Notes under the pieces: model-generated | The model's input: the letters and a program-made list of their open reading frames with translations, nothing else | Told to the model about the DNA's origin: nothing | Database searches by the model: none | In this document: in pieces, positions 46,537 to 57,543 of the stretch | Layout: each line of letters starts with the position of its first letter | Position numbering within the stretch: position 1 is the stretch's first letter | Assembly (NCBI GenBank): GCA_009760855.2 | Contig: WPIO01000006.1 | Span: 12,104,001-12,168,000 of the forward strand | Direction: 5' to 3' | DNA length: 64,000 nucleotides | From: Cristatella mucedo | Lineage: Eukaryota; Bryozoa; Phylactolaemata; Cristatellidae | Position numbers and translations under genes: made by a program

Positions 46537-46910
46537 ACGGCGTCGTACGTTCATACCAGCTAATACGGCTCATATGTTCATACAGCCGTGTAAGGCTGCT
46601 ATGGGCACAGTTCTCATAGTTGGCTGTTCATGATCACCAGCGTATGTTTACGTTAAAATAAACACGTTTTTACTTATTTTTTCCATTTAGAGCTTCTTTC
46701 CAATGTCTAAATACTAAACCCTAAACCCTTGGACCTACACTCTAAACCCAAAAATCCCATTTATTAGCTGAGCATTGTTTGTGCTCATAGCGGGCTGTTT
46801 AACATTGACGCCGGCCATTTGAACAGCCTGCTATCAGCACTGTGCCCATAGCAAACTTACACGGCTGTACAAACATACGACGATGGCGTATTTGCTGAGC
46901 CGGTAACCAC
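46537..46910. mobile_element. foldback/MITE-like element
   Basis: The left arm holds TACAGCCGTGTAAGGCTGCT, then ATGGGCACAGTTCTCATAG (46580-46620). The same text occurs in antisense at about 46820-46880 with few changes. Outer arm parts (AATACGGCGTCGTACG at 46541; complement near 46890) extend the match. The interior of about 170 bp has no ORF. Confidence 0.65.
46716..46752. repeat. short telomere-like CTAAACC repeats
   Basis: ACTAAACCCTAAACCC is followed by CTCTAAACCC inside the foldback interior. Too short to be a telomere; noted only as a motif. Confidence 0.4.
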
Positions 46911-46929
46911 ATCCGATGCGGACGGCCAA

Positions 46930-47310
46930 GTAAAAGCGACTGGTGGCGAACACCCTCGGCTAGTGAGGCAGGAAGACTTGACACACTGGATATGATGTGA
47001 CCGTCCAGTGAAAGGTTACTTTGGTACAGGACACCCAGATTTTGCATGCAGATGCTACAAGGGATATGCTGGCTGAACCAATTTTTCCGGATATGTATTC
47101 CAATTTCTGAGTGACATAATGTTTGCCCAAATAGTAAGTTGATTTTATCGAAATTCAATTCAAGCGAAAGTTTGTTGCAGTCCAAGACGTACTGTCTGCA
47201 AAGCATTTAGCAACTGAATTTGAGAGAGTTTGACGCGCTGACTGGCAGGGAGAAATCAAAGCACAGGTAGAGCTGTGTGTCGACTGCATAGAAATGAAGC
47301 CAAGATTGTG
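46930..47310 (-). mobile_element. LINE RT-downstream fragment
   Basis: The minus frame (46799-47206) reads NKLSLELNFDKINLLFGQ and LGVLYQSNLSLDGHIIS, matching the post-YADD part of the main family (LNDDKTNLLV, then SLDDHI). Neither end of the element is present. Confidence 0.7.
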
Positions 47311-47586
47311 GCCTTAGAACGTTCGAACACGTGGCTTCTGCTCCAGCAGTTAATTACTGGCTACATTACTGCTGCACTATGTCAAGTCTGCCATCAGTGG
47401 GACGTTAACAAGCAACTTCCAAGCTGCAGTCAGCTGCATATGCATAATCCGGCTGGCAAGAGCTTATAAATCACACCCACTTGTTTCTCTACTTGCTTAG
47501 TCTGCTGTGTGGCAAAGATCGGCAGCAGGAATAAGAATAAGTTATTTGATAAGAATTGTGGAAGTGGAAGCTCGACAGTCTAGGGC
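47311..47586. other. unrecognised spacer
   Basis: No motif. Confidence 0.35.
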
Positions 47587-47742
47587 TGAGTTGGTTTGGT
47601 CTAGCAGTTAACGGGCTCGCCCCGACCAAGGTCTGACTGAGGTCGTGGGCTCGAGCCCCGAGGCATATGTGAAGCGCCTGAATAGAGATTAAGTTCTCTT
47701 GGGGCGCTATATAAATGAATTATATATATATATATATATATA
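47587..47742 (+). mobile_element. tRNA-derived SINE, family 2, with (TA)n tail
   Basis: GGTTTGGTCTAGCAGTTAAC (box A side), CCGACCAAGGTCTGACTGAG, GTCGTGGGCTCGAGCCCC (box B side), then GAAGCGCCTGAATAGAGATT and AAGTTCTCTTGGGGCGCTAT, then a TA run. The tRNA-like head and LINE-like tail are both present. Confidence 0.8.
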
Positions 47743-48280
47743 TACACGCACATATAGGACCAGCAGTGCAAAAGCTTCCGTCGCCGAGCGTCTGTAAGCA
47801 TAGGAATGGAACAGCTAATTAATTGTCCATATTGCAACCCAGTGCACAAGGCTGCTGAAACTGTTGTAGCAGTGAAGTAAGGGATGGAGGAAACAAAGCC
47901 ATGGTGGGCCTCGTGGTCCAGAGTAAGAATTTGACTCGGTGTCCGCTGATCGACCGGCAGCTCCTTCAGCAAAATACCCACGCGTGGTGGAACCTGCGAG
48001 AATTTCGATCTTGCAGCCAAATCCCTCACCAGCTGCAGAAGCTCGTCGGCTTTTTCGGCAGCCGAGCCAAAACTGAATTACACTGAGCTCAGTTAAGGCA
48101 GAAACGCTGAGCTAGTCAAGTCCTATGCAAGCCACAGATGGTGGACAGGCACTAATCTTAGATGGGGATCAAATTGTATGCTGTGGAATAGGTCTTCTTA
48201 ATGAAGCCTTCAAGGTTTAAGTAGTTATCAAATAAGGCACCTAAATACCAAGCACACGATGACGGTGATGCTGCAGCATT
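47743..48280. other. unrecognised, no gene seen
   Basis: No gene signal; 48150-48260 may be a diverged LINE scrap. Confidence 0.35.
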
Positions 48281-48282
48281 GC

Positions 48283-48612
48283 TAATTAGATAGTAATAGT
48301 AGTAACGATACATTTGATAAAGCCCCCTCAGAGAACTCAATCTCTTTCTAGGCGCTTTACAATTGCTGCATTAGAAGCATAATCAAATGGTTAGCAGTAG
48401 CATGCTCAATAAACAACAAGAATAACGTGGTTAGGCATGCCATGCACAGTTCAGCATGCAAGTGTGGTCAATGGCAGTGTGCACAATGTCAGCACACATA
48501 AGCACGTAAAGGACGATGCACAGGAACCCACTAAATGCTGTGATAAATATGTGCGTTTTTGGTTTCTTTTTAAACGTGGTCAAATCAGGAGATGTCGTGA
48601 TGCAAGTCGTTA
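48283..48612 (-). mobile_element. LINE 3' UTR end
   Basis: A diverged TAGTAATAGTAGTAA tail, antisense hairpin (CCCCCTCAGAGAACTCAATC near 48325) and UTR to about 48610, on the minus strand. It abuts a different LINE lineage. Confidence 0.75.
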
Positions 48613-49330
48613 ACAGAATCTGTCAGTGCTGCAGCATGCTAGCAGTGGCCTATCAGTAGGAGCTTGGTTTTATCATCGTTTAGCTTAAGGACATCGACCG
48701 ACATGCAGGATCGAATTTCTGCAAGGCAAGTATTCGGTTTATCAGTCGCTGCACCGGATTTTGACAGCTAAATGACAGAAACAGCCGGGCATTGTCTGCT
48801 TAGGAGGGAGAGCCAATTCCATGGGCCCGAATCACTTTTCCTAAAGGCTTGGCATAAATGGAGAACACCAAATGACCGAGGACAGAACCCATGTGGGATT
48901 CCACCTGTGACTGGTCTAACGAATGAGACTTGACCCCCCCCCCAAGCGACATGGACTGAACACGGTTGGACGAGTACGATTCAAATCATGCCAGTGCCTC
49001 GTGCGACAGACCGATTTTGCTACTCTCAATCGTTGAAGTAGGATATCAGGATCAATAGTAACAAATGTTGGTGATAGATCTAGCAGGACCAGGGCAGTGA
49101 CTTTTCCATCATTGTTGCTGCCTAAGATGTCATTGGTAGCATGGAGGAGAGCAGTTTCGGTGGCGTAGTGTAGCTTGAATCACGACTGAAATTTTTCTGA
49201 GAATGTATTCTTGTCAATATTTTCCACAACCTGCTCACCAGCAATCCTTTTGAGAAAACAGGCAAAAAAGAAGAACAGAGACTTTGTGATGGTTTGCTAG
49301 GACACTTGAATCTAATCAAGGCTTTATAAG
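48613..49330 (-). mobile_element. second LINE lineage, RT fragment
   Basis: The minus strand, in broken frames, reads ALVLLDLSPTFVTIDPDILL (compare LVLLDLSAAFDTVDHxxLL), then a GGIPHG motif near 48900, then SFGVLHLCQAFRKSDS. An ADN triplet stands where YADD is expected, and LNDDKTKLLL lies near 48690. It differs too much from the main family to be a recent copy. The catalytic core is destroyed. Confidence 0.65.
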
Positions 49331-49680
49331 TATTGGTCTAACTGCGGCCGGTTTGATGGACTTTGGAATAACCCCTTTACAGTGAGAGAAGCATTAGAAA
49401 TCTGCGTTATGGCTGGACTAAGTTATCTCTGCCCGTGAAGACCAGAGCGTCTGCAGGAGATGAGCTCTTTTTGCAATACAGCAGGCTTAATTGTTCTGAC
49501 ACTGCACATGCTATCAATAGCCAATCATCTGCTTGCTAGACAGAGATGTAGTGCTGTCTACTTAGCACCTCGGGCATCAAATTGGCTGGCCTAGGCTGGT
49601 TCTTTCGGCAACCCTATTGACTTTCCTTGAATTATGTATATGCATAGGCCTAACACACATGCACATGTATGCACTCATCC
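49331..49680. other. unrecognised spacer
   Basis: No motif. Confidence 0.35.
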
Positions 49681-49735
49681 ACACACACTCGCACCGCACG
49701 CACACACACACACTCTCAAGCACACGCGTGTGCGT

Positions 49736-49790
<55 letters not shown>
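49680..49790. repeat. (CA)n microsatellite
   Basis: Broken ACAC runs from 49680, then a pure CA run 49742-49787. Confidence 0.9.
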
Positions 49791-50529
49791 TAAAGATATA
49801 TACGCGTGTGTGCGTATACTATGTATCTGTACATTTACCGAAATCTGCACGAACTTGTAAATAAATGCCTGTATGTAGTCGAGCACCGTAAGTAATCACT
49901 GCTGCACAAACGTATTGGATGGTTACCTTCACCCCAAACTACCATGCAATTGTGTAGCTCCTTCCGTTGCACGGCCCAAGGCTAGATGTTGGTACAACTA
50001 GTAGACTGGTAGTTTGCCAATCGAGCTTCTCTTTGGACCTCTTCTTTTTCCAAGAAGTAGGCGCTCTGCATGCAGGATCGAGTATACCTAGACCTACTGT
50101 ATCTTTGGACAGGCCTCTGCTCCTTTCCACGAAGTCTGGGCTTCTGCCAGATTGTGATCGCTTGTAGGCTTGCTCAAGCATTGCTCGGCGTGAGCAGAAT
50201 TCTGAGTGGCACAGTCAGTGCTGCCCTGCGGGCCGGGAATGTGAAGTAGATCTCTAACCGGGCAAGGCCGGCGTCTGATGCTACGAATTCGAATGACTTA
50301 GTGTCGGCATTTACATTGACCTTAAAAGTCGTGGCTCAGTTCTTTTCAGCGGTTTTATGTTTATCTAGAGTCTTAACCAAACAGCTGGAAGCCCTGCGGC
50401 AGCCGCGAGCGAGCGGCAGGACCACTAGCGGGCGGGTCAGCGACTGCTACCCACGGTACAGACGCGAGGTTCAAATAATCTGTGCACGAATGATACCGAA
50501 CCGAGCCATTCCGACTGATAGCAGGGCTA
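49791..50529. other. unrecognised, no gene seen
   Basis: No motif. Confidence 0.35.
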
Positions 50530-50705
50530 TCTAAAAACAAAAGCTTAGCTGATTTAACGGGGCCTCATTTACACAGCGGCAGAGGAGCCTTTACGGCCAT
50601 CACCGTCGCTTGCAGTGGGCGATACAGAATCGCCCATGGCAGGACTCGAACCCACAATCTGAAGGTCGTGAAGCGCCGAGCACCTTAGCGTCTGGGCTAA
50701 GACCC
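50530..50705 (-). mobile_element. tRNA-derived SINE, family 1, diverged
   Basis: AGCTGATTTAACGGGGCCTC, AGAGGAGCCTTTACGGCC and GGACTCGAACCC (box B antisense), then the arm region and GCTAAGAC. The extra-arm palindrome is damaged. Confidence 0.75.
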
Positions 50706-51049
50706 CAGAACGGAAAAGTATTGAGCTCTGTAATTGCACAATTCTGGAACCTGCACATGTTTTGCTTTGACACTGGGCTCCTTACCAAAGCTGACGCGAA
50801 CAGTTCGTATATAGCCTTTCCGAAAATGCTATTGTCATACGAAATATAATATGCCAATGTAATATGCGAAATGATATAGATCAATCCTATTAAGTAGTAA
50901 TATATAAATAATATGCGAATGCTAATGCGAATGTCATTGTGCACCAAAGTGAAGATGCCTGCCTGCCTGTGGATAAGGCGTGAAGTGGCTTATGTCTACA
51001 TCGCCACACCGTAGACTACATTCACATACAACGGACTTTCATTCGCATG
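50706..51049. other. AT-rich spacer
   Basis: ATATAATATGCGAA repeats near 50840-50935. No gene signal. Confidence 0.35.
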
Positions 51050-51222
51050 TCTTAATACTAGCCGATTTAACAGACTCTTTTGTATAGCGACAGAAGAACC
51101 TTGATGGCTATGCCCGCCGCTTGCAGTGGCAATCAAGGATTGCCCACGGCAGAATTCGAACCCGCGACCTCGGGACGAGGTCGCGAAAAGCAGCCGCCTT
51201 ATCTAGTGTGCGCGATGGCCCA
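51050..51222 (-). mobile_element. tRNA-derived SINE, family 1
   Basis: Antisense copy: TAGCCGATTTAACAGACTCT, GACAGAAGAACC, GAATTCGAACCCGCG (box B), GACCTCGGGACGAGGTCGC (arm), GCCTTATCTAGTG (box A side). A 163-aa minus frame enters this SINE from the right, so its C-terminal 40 residues are SINE sequence. Confidence 0.8.
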
Positions 51223-51941
51223 CAATTCAGTTGTATGGGGAGCCGAAAACCAAAATTGTTAGCAGGAATGAAGCGAGGCTCGGGGTTATTCACCCTGAAC
51301 TTCGCATCGCTCATAGCTTTCATCAGCATTGAATCGGCAGTTTCTGCGCAGTCATATCGTAGTAATAACGAAGAGCGTTCCGCGGTACATTCGCTCTTTC
51401 GTTCTACCGCCATCATGTCTTTAGCGCTTGTACGAATGCGCGCTCCCCATTTAACAATGCACTGCGCAAAGCTACGGATGTGACATAATAATTTAAGGAA
51501 TGAATGACGTATTTCAAGGCGCATTCTCGCATATTCGCAGGCAGCGGCCCGACTGCTCGAGTCTCCTACATGGAGCGACCATTTTGCCCAAGAATACATC
51601 TAGAGTACACGCTGCTGGCTGATTCGCGCAACGAGTTGCAGGAAATCAAAGTCGCGAATTGTATGTATATAATAGTATGGTATAATAGTATAATAATATA
51701 ATGATATAATATAATAATATAATATAATATATTATATTATAATAATATAATAGTATAATAGTGTGTATCTTGTTTTCCACGGTAGCAACTTTCGTCGACT
51801 TCTGCAAAAGCTGCAATGTTTAACACCGGCACAAGCAGACCGTGCACCGCTTCTTGGGTCACCGTCGGGCAACGATGACGATGACTTAATTCAAATACAA
51901 CGAATCGCTGCTTGCGCTTCCGCCAAATACTTTTCGAGCGC
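51223..51941. other. unrecognised; AT-rich patch
   Basis: The minus frame 51225-51599 (about 125 codons before the SINE) is open but has no recognised content. TAATATAATA-rich DNA lies at 51665-51760. Confidence 0.35.
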
Positions 51942-52080
51942 AGGTTTGGCCCAGCGGTTAAGGCGCTCGCCCAGATCAAGGTCTGGCCGAGGTCATGGTC
52001 TCGAGTCCCGTGGCATATGTGAGGCGCCTGAACAGAGATTAAGTTCTCTTGGTGCGCTTTACAAATGAATTGTATTTATT
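51942..52080 (+). mobile_element. tRNA-derived SINE, family 2, best copy
   Basis: GGTTTGGCCCAGCGGTTAAG (box A TGGCCCAGCGG), GCTCGCCCAGATCAAGGTC, GTCATGGTCTCGAGTCCC (box B), then GAGGCGCCTGAACAGAGATT and AAGTTCTCTTGGTGCGCTTT, and an ATTTATTT-rich end. TGGCCNAGCGGTTAAGGCGC resembles the D-arm region of Ser/Leu tRNAs. Confidence 0.85.
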
Positions 52081-52499
52081 TTTATTCCATAACCGCAGAA
52101 ATATCTCTTTGTTGTCCCGATAGGCTAGTGACAAGTATCAGCAGTTCTGAGCCCAGATTATGAGCTCGAAGCTGCTCAAGCGTGTTCAAGCGTGCTCAAG
52201 CGGGCTTGAAGCTGCCGGAGTATTTCGCAGGTCGCAGTTAATAATGACCGTAGCATTTCTTCGCATTGCCTACGTGGCACTTTAGACAAGATGGTAACGC
52301 TACGGGTGCTCCACAAACGTCCTTTAGGACGCCGAGTCGGTAGAGTGCCGATGGATAAGATCGTACCAGTTTGCCCCTCTAGGTTGCATGTATTAAAAAT
52401 CGGGAAAATTAAATTCTTGCTTCCTTTCAACACCTTGCCATGCAGTCGTCTTTTGACCAAAGTCTCGGCAGTTTTTGAAAATGACGATTATGATAACGA
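52081..52499. other. unrecognised spacer
   Basis: A small CAAGCGTG repeat at 52175-52200. No gene signal. Confidence 0.35.
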
Positions 52500-53260
52500 G
52501 GAGAATAGATTTGTGCGCCACCCTAGTAGAGCTCAATCTGCTTCTAGGCAAGCTCAAGTTTTCTGGAAAAGAAGCACGTCAATTCGCTATCGATAACGCA
52601 CAGTTTCTGAACGCACCAGCACACTAAAGGCAATCAGCCGCACGGAGTCAGCACGTGCCCCAAGGAACCGAAAGGTCTCCAGCTTCTTCTTAGAAGTCGT
52701 AAGTCGTGAGGCGGAGTTGAAAATGGGCTCCGGCCTTTGGGAGCGCGTACGAGCTAAAGGCACGGACTCCAAATGATTTGAGGTCGATTCGAAGCCCACT
52801 TATACGACGAGTAAGAAGACAGGGTAATATGATGCCTGGCCTGATTGGGAGTGATTCAATTAGGTAGTGCGTGGAGCAAGAGAAGGAATGGATCTAAAAG
52901 TGGTGAAAAGCTAGTGCGGGTCGGAGAAAAAATGGTACACTTTGACATCTGTGACGCTCGCAACAGATTTACGTAGCTGCCGAGCTTTTCACCACCTGCG
53001 AGCGTCTTATCGTCGTGGAGCAGGCAGAAATTCTAGACGTCTAGGTGTCGCAAATGCACGGACCAACTTAGCAGCGGTCTACTTACCTAAGCAGGACCTA
53101 ATATTTTCTGGCATTTCGTATTGAAAGTAGACAGGCTTGCATAGCTAACGGGTCGTCTATCGACAGATCGCGAATTTGAACATGACTCCCAGATTGCATG
53201 CAGACGCTACACCGCCTATACTTGCGGAGCCCATTTTAAGGGTTAGGCTTTCCTACGTAT
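52500..53260 (-). mobile_element. old LINE 3' region
   Basis: Antisense phrases follow the main family order: GGCTCCGGCCTTTGGGAGCG near 52728, TACGAGCTAAAGGCACGGAC, GATGCCTGGCCTGATTGGGA near 52830, a GTCGCAAATGCACGGACC piece near 53046, and ACTCCCAGATTGCATGCAGA near 53183. About 20-30 percent divergence by eye, many indels. Confidence 0.65.
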
Positions 53261-53739
53261 GCTGGCGTTAACCCGGGTTACCACGGTAATCCAGGTGCGC
53301 GCGGACTGCGATAGCTACCTGAATACTGGTCCAAATTTTAATGCAAACAGGCTAAAAATGTCGGGCTCGTCGAGTTCTATTCGTCAGCAGAAAGACAGCG
53401 ATTTTGAAAACGATGATTTTTATTTCGCAAGTGCGCAGAGGCTGGCCAGATCCAGGGCAAGAATCCCGGGCTCGAAAATCACGAAAATTAAGCCTATTTT
53501 TTTGAGAAAAAGCGCAAGACTGATAGCTAATTTGGACCACTGCTGGCGCCTTCTTCGTGCGCCCCACAGAGCGTACGTGTACAACCGGAGCAGCCGCCTC
53601 CTTCTGCGCCGATGCTCTTTTTTTTCTGCCACGAGTCTGCGCCATGTGCCGGATGCCGCCGCTAACGGCGCGCCAATATTGTCAGGTTCTTCGTCCTCAC
53701 TATCGGCGATATTACTCGGCACGGCCGGATAATGCGTCG
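53261..53739. other. unrecognised; opposing open frames
   Basis: A 157-aa plus frame (53259-53732) overlaps minus frames of 97 and 100 aa. The minus strand has a basic run (EHRRRRRRLL) and an acidic run (DSEDEEPDN). These may belong to the mobile element at 53.7-55.6 kb, but no domain was identified. Confidence 0.3.
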
Positions 53740-55560
53740 GATCTTGGGGCCGGGTACGACATGTGCTTCTTTGACAAAGAACGCAGCTTCTTCGCCGCTG
53801 TCAACTCCAAGACAGGTTTGCGCTCCGTTTTCAGCGCATCGATCGACACGCGCCTTTTGCCGATGTTGGCGCAGGCGCCGGCGAGAGCTCCTCCAGGAGC
53901 AGTCGACCAATCATGTCCAGATTACTCGACTGCACCGAGGAAATTGCTTCGGGTTCTGTTTCGGGCGTGCTACACGAATAACGCATTGTGCAAATACCTT
54001 CTTCAATCTCGAAGACGTAGCTCTTCGTGTACGGCGGCGGCATTCGCTCGAAGTACTTTTGCTAACGACGGCGCCCCATCCAGTAAAGAACGGGCGGCTG
54101 GAATCCTTGCGATCCAAGAAGACTGCCTTCACCGACTTTATTCTGTTTCAGGTCTCGACAATCTGATCCGGTGTGTACAAATTGAGCCGACGCGTGGAAT
54201 TTCGCAGATCGGCGACGCTCCGATCTGCCCGATTGTGGGAGTGGCCCGGCAGAAGAAGCAAGAGCACAGCTTTCTTATAGAAAAGGATCGGAAAGAAGCG
54301 CATAGAAATGGAACAAAATTGTATAGACTTGTTTTGCCCGACACAATTGTCGAGCACGATGAACAGGATCTCTCGAGGAGAGTCCTTCTGTGCAATCTCG
54401 AGGTGCAGTGTCGCTTGCAGAGGCTGCATAAAGCGTCCGCATCTCTACATCTACCGCGCTCGTCATACAGGATCACCTGATTGACTCCACTGGAAAGGTC
54501 GGCGATGATGAAGTTTTGCATCAAGTTCGATTGAAAGTAATCGACCGATGGTCAGATGTACCCATAGTGAGGCAAGGCGAAACTACCGCCGATGTCTTCC
54601 ACCTGAATCTCAACGCAGATCTTGTTCGAATCCGAGAGCCCCGTTGCATTTTCGACAGCAATGTCATCGTCACTAACGGATTCGTACTGGTCGTCTGTTG
54701 GTAATGGAGGGTCAAGGGTGACAGGAACGATAGCGTTCGGCACAGTCTGGTCGGGGGCGTTGGTTGCGTTGAATGAACTCTTTGAAGAATTTCGATACAA
54801 ACCTACGCTGCTCAATAGCTGCGTCAAAAAGCATTTCCTTCTCCAATTGTAGTCGTTCGCGCTCATCGGCGGGCAGATCGTTAAGCTGCAGCTGAATACC
54901 GATGCGGACTCAGGCGTCTTCCTTCGAGTGGGTTGGTTAAAAGGCCCGGGTAGTAAAATTGAATGTACCGGCGCCATCGAGATAAAGAGATGATGCGAAC
55001 ATTATTGCGTTCCTGGATGGAAGCGTATTCCCGGTGTAGACTTTTCCAAGTCGTGCCTTGTTTGACAAAGTATTAACAAATTAACAAAGTATCGGCTAGA
55101 GCGCCGATGTGAGCACGGAAACCCATCTTCGAGTTCGAAGGTCGCTGCATGGGCCTGAATCGCTGAAACGTCTATCTGGGTGGCTGCATGTTCGGGAGCA
55201 GGACGAGCACGACGCGCTGCGAACGATTCCAACGAGGCCCCTATTCGCACAGCCTTGAGAATGCGCTCACATCGTGGGGCGCCAATACTAAGAAAGAAGC
55301 TCGCCTCAATCTGACTCGATCCGAGCTTGATCAACGTCACGATGGCGCCGTCACATTTTTGTTCGTGTTGGCGTTGGACGGGCTCTAACCGATTCCACAG
55401 CTCCTGAATACGTAGGAACTCGTCATCACCAAGTCGTTCCTTGACGCGTTCGATCGCGTTCTCCTTTCGGGTCGTAGGAGCCTTGCGCTTTCGATGGAGC
55501 GCACTGTCTGAGCGGATCCAGCAACGCCACCGACCCCCCGGCGAGGACGCGATGTGGGAG
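53740..55560 (-). pseudogene. broken transposase-like gene (DUF7869-type)
   Basis: Minus-strand segments in N-to-C order: RKENAIERVKERLGDDEFLR; SQIEASFFLSIGAPRCERIL (55002-55340); an IQLQLNDLPADERERLQLEK helix (about 54900-54840); EDIGGSFALPHYG (near 54575); QNFIIADLSSGVNQVILYDE (near 54510); LFIVLDNCVGQNKS (about 54370-54330); LPGHSHNRAD (near 54240); STRRLNLYTPDQIVET; KAVFLDRKDSSRPFFTGWG (near 54110); and PPPYTKSYVFEIEEG (near 54030). The order fits a transposase-like family whose core is DNxxGQNKN followed by GHTxxxxD; this is recalled, not searched. Defects: in-frame TGA at 54148-54150, a frameshift near 54060, and at least three more shifts upstream. It is dead. Confidence 0.6.
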
Positions 55561-56034
55561 CAGCAGTAGCCGTAGGCCGACGGAGCAAGTTAACTGACTT
55601 CTCAGGACCGTCACCTTAATCGCAATTGCCACTGTCGGCTGGAAAATTGGAATTGCCATTGCTACCCAGGCGAGCAGTGGCGCCGAGATTCCGGACCTCT
55701 AGCATAATCTTTTCAGACCAGCGGGTGGCAATGAAGTTCCTGGGAAATGTTTCCAAGAACTTGCACACCAGTTCCTATGCGTTGTCAAGAACACCATTGC
55801 TAACGTCTTTTACATCGTCACTATAGCCCACCGCAGCGTGCATTGAGCTCTTGCGCACACGGTTCTTCAGATGGCTTCGGCACGATTCTGACGGTGCTGC
55901 TCCTGAATCAGGTCAGCGGCGTCTTCGACTTCGAAATGCGATATATATTTTATAGGGCCGCCGTCCGAAAAAGTAAGCAACTAATTGCTATTCTACTTGC
56001 GGAAGTTCGCCAATCCGGGTTACCGCCATCGGGC
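55561..56034. other. unrecognised, possible 5' flank of the broken transposase-like gene
   Basis: No clear motif; moderately GC-rich like the neighbouring pseudogene. Confidence 0.3.
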
Positions 56035-56345
56035 TCATGTATATATCTGAATAACAGCTAGCCATTTAGTTTTATCGTGATTTGATTTGAGAATGTTTAC
56101 TTCCAGCCGAGTAAAAATTGAAGCAATAAATGCTGCAAAAGAGTTCAACGTGCAGGCAGGCTGGGAGGGCTCGGATGTGCAGCTCGGATGTGTCGTTTGC
56201 ATGAAAATGAAATCCTCGATTTCGGGTGGCGACGAATTCGACAGAGAGATTATAAATAGCGAAAAGACGTGAGCCGAGAACTGGTCCTCGGGGTACCCCA
56301 CACTTGAAAGGCTCCCCGGATGACTGTTGCCCTTTGAAACCAATG
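56035..56345 (-). mobile_element. LINE RT fragment, 3' part of an inverted copy
   Basis: The minus frame reads from a GVPQGS-like segment (HPGSLSSVGYPED) through LNSFAAFIASIFTRLEVN to LKSNHDKTKWLAV, the counterpart of NFLKLNDDKTNLLV. The YADD part is eroded. It adjoins an oppositely oriented upstream RT piece at 56346. Confidence 0.65.
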
Positions 56346-56560
56346 ATTGTGTACAGAAAGACCTCGGGGATGCTGTCCTAGTTATATCTCTCGGCTAGCT
56401 ATGCCCCGGATCTCTCGACAGTGCTTGAAACCACTGATAATCAAGTCCTTGAGCGTCCCTCGTCTGGCCGGGACATCACTGGCCCTGTACTGCAATGGCT
56501 GACATCCTATCTCACTGCGAGATTTCAGAGCGCACCGTTGCTGGCTCTGTGGAGTGATAG
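56346..56560 (+). mobile_element. LINE RT fragment, inverted 5' part
   Basis: Plus-strand text in shifting frames matches the RT segment just before the 56035-56345 piece: a VLVxxS..FDTTDNQVL-like stretch near 56370-56450, then TGPVLQWLTSYLTARFQSA (56475-56533). Together the two pieces form one contiguous RT region with its 5' half flipped. Confidence 0.65.
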
Positions 56561-57543
56561 GCTCTAAAACGTGATTGGAACTTACTTGTTATGTTTGAGG
56601 TTTTGATTAGAGGAGTTAAGTTGTGTCTTTGATTGGAACGGCGATACGGAGACCAGCCGGAAGTCGATTAAGTTTTCCAGATCTAGTGATGACATACTAA
56701 TGAGTGGCCTAACAACAGCCGGGTTGACGGTTGCAGGGGCAAGACAAAGGCTAGGCGGAGCAGATTATCTGATCCGACTTGGTCTTAGCCAGGATGGATT
56801 GTTACGGCCTACAATAGTCCTCGCGTGCCCGACGATGGACCGTCAGCATCGATCTTTTGAATGATGCGCTATGTTTGCACTTTACTAATTCTAGCTGGTT
56901 TAATGCCTGCAATAAACCTTGGGCAATCTGGGTGAGGGCCTATAATGTGCTCAATCCTCTGAGAAAATGTTGGAGAGAGCATTGAGCAGAAAACGAAAGG
57001 AAGATATTTTTTGTGAATGACTTAAGGATCTTAATGTTTCGCGATCCACAGAGGGTCTTTAATTCCAATGGGGACATAAAGAGACCTGAATGAGATCCGC
57101 AGGTGGACTACAAGACGCAGGACGTCTGACCGGTGCGGTCAGACCTCCAGCATGATCGTGATATTACATGGTGGTACTCAGGCAGCGCTTGCATTCGAAC
57201 GTCCGTAAGTGGATTCTCACTTAAACCCTTCTGCTTTATAACTCAGCTATCCTGAGAGCTAAAGCCATATTTTAGATATAATCAAAACATATCCTTGATT
57301 GACTATTTGAAAGTAAAAGCCCCAATTCCTTCGGAGTCTTAGATTTTCAGACTCTCAGCTCTATTTTCATGTTCCCTTCAATGCGTTTCTAACTCACTGC
57401 AGACCTGAACAGGAGATGGGATTCCTTTAATCGTCTTTGGATTATCCTATTTTAGGTTATTATCCAAGTTTTAGGTTATTATCCAATGAAAGCTTACAAG
57501 TTTATTTCAATTAAAAATTTATTAGCGTACGATCAATGCTGAC
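56561..57543. other. unrecognised, no gene seen
   Basis: No motif on either strand; AT-rich after 57200. Confidence 0.35.

Noticed and set aside
46716-46752. Interstitial telomere
   Set aside because: Only two or three imperfect CTAAACC units.
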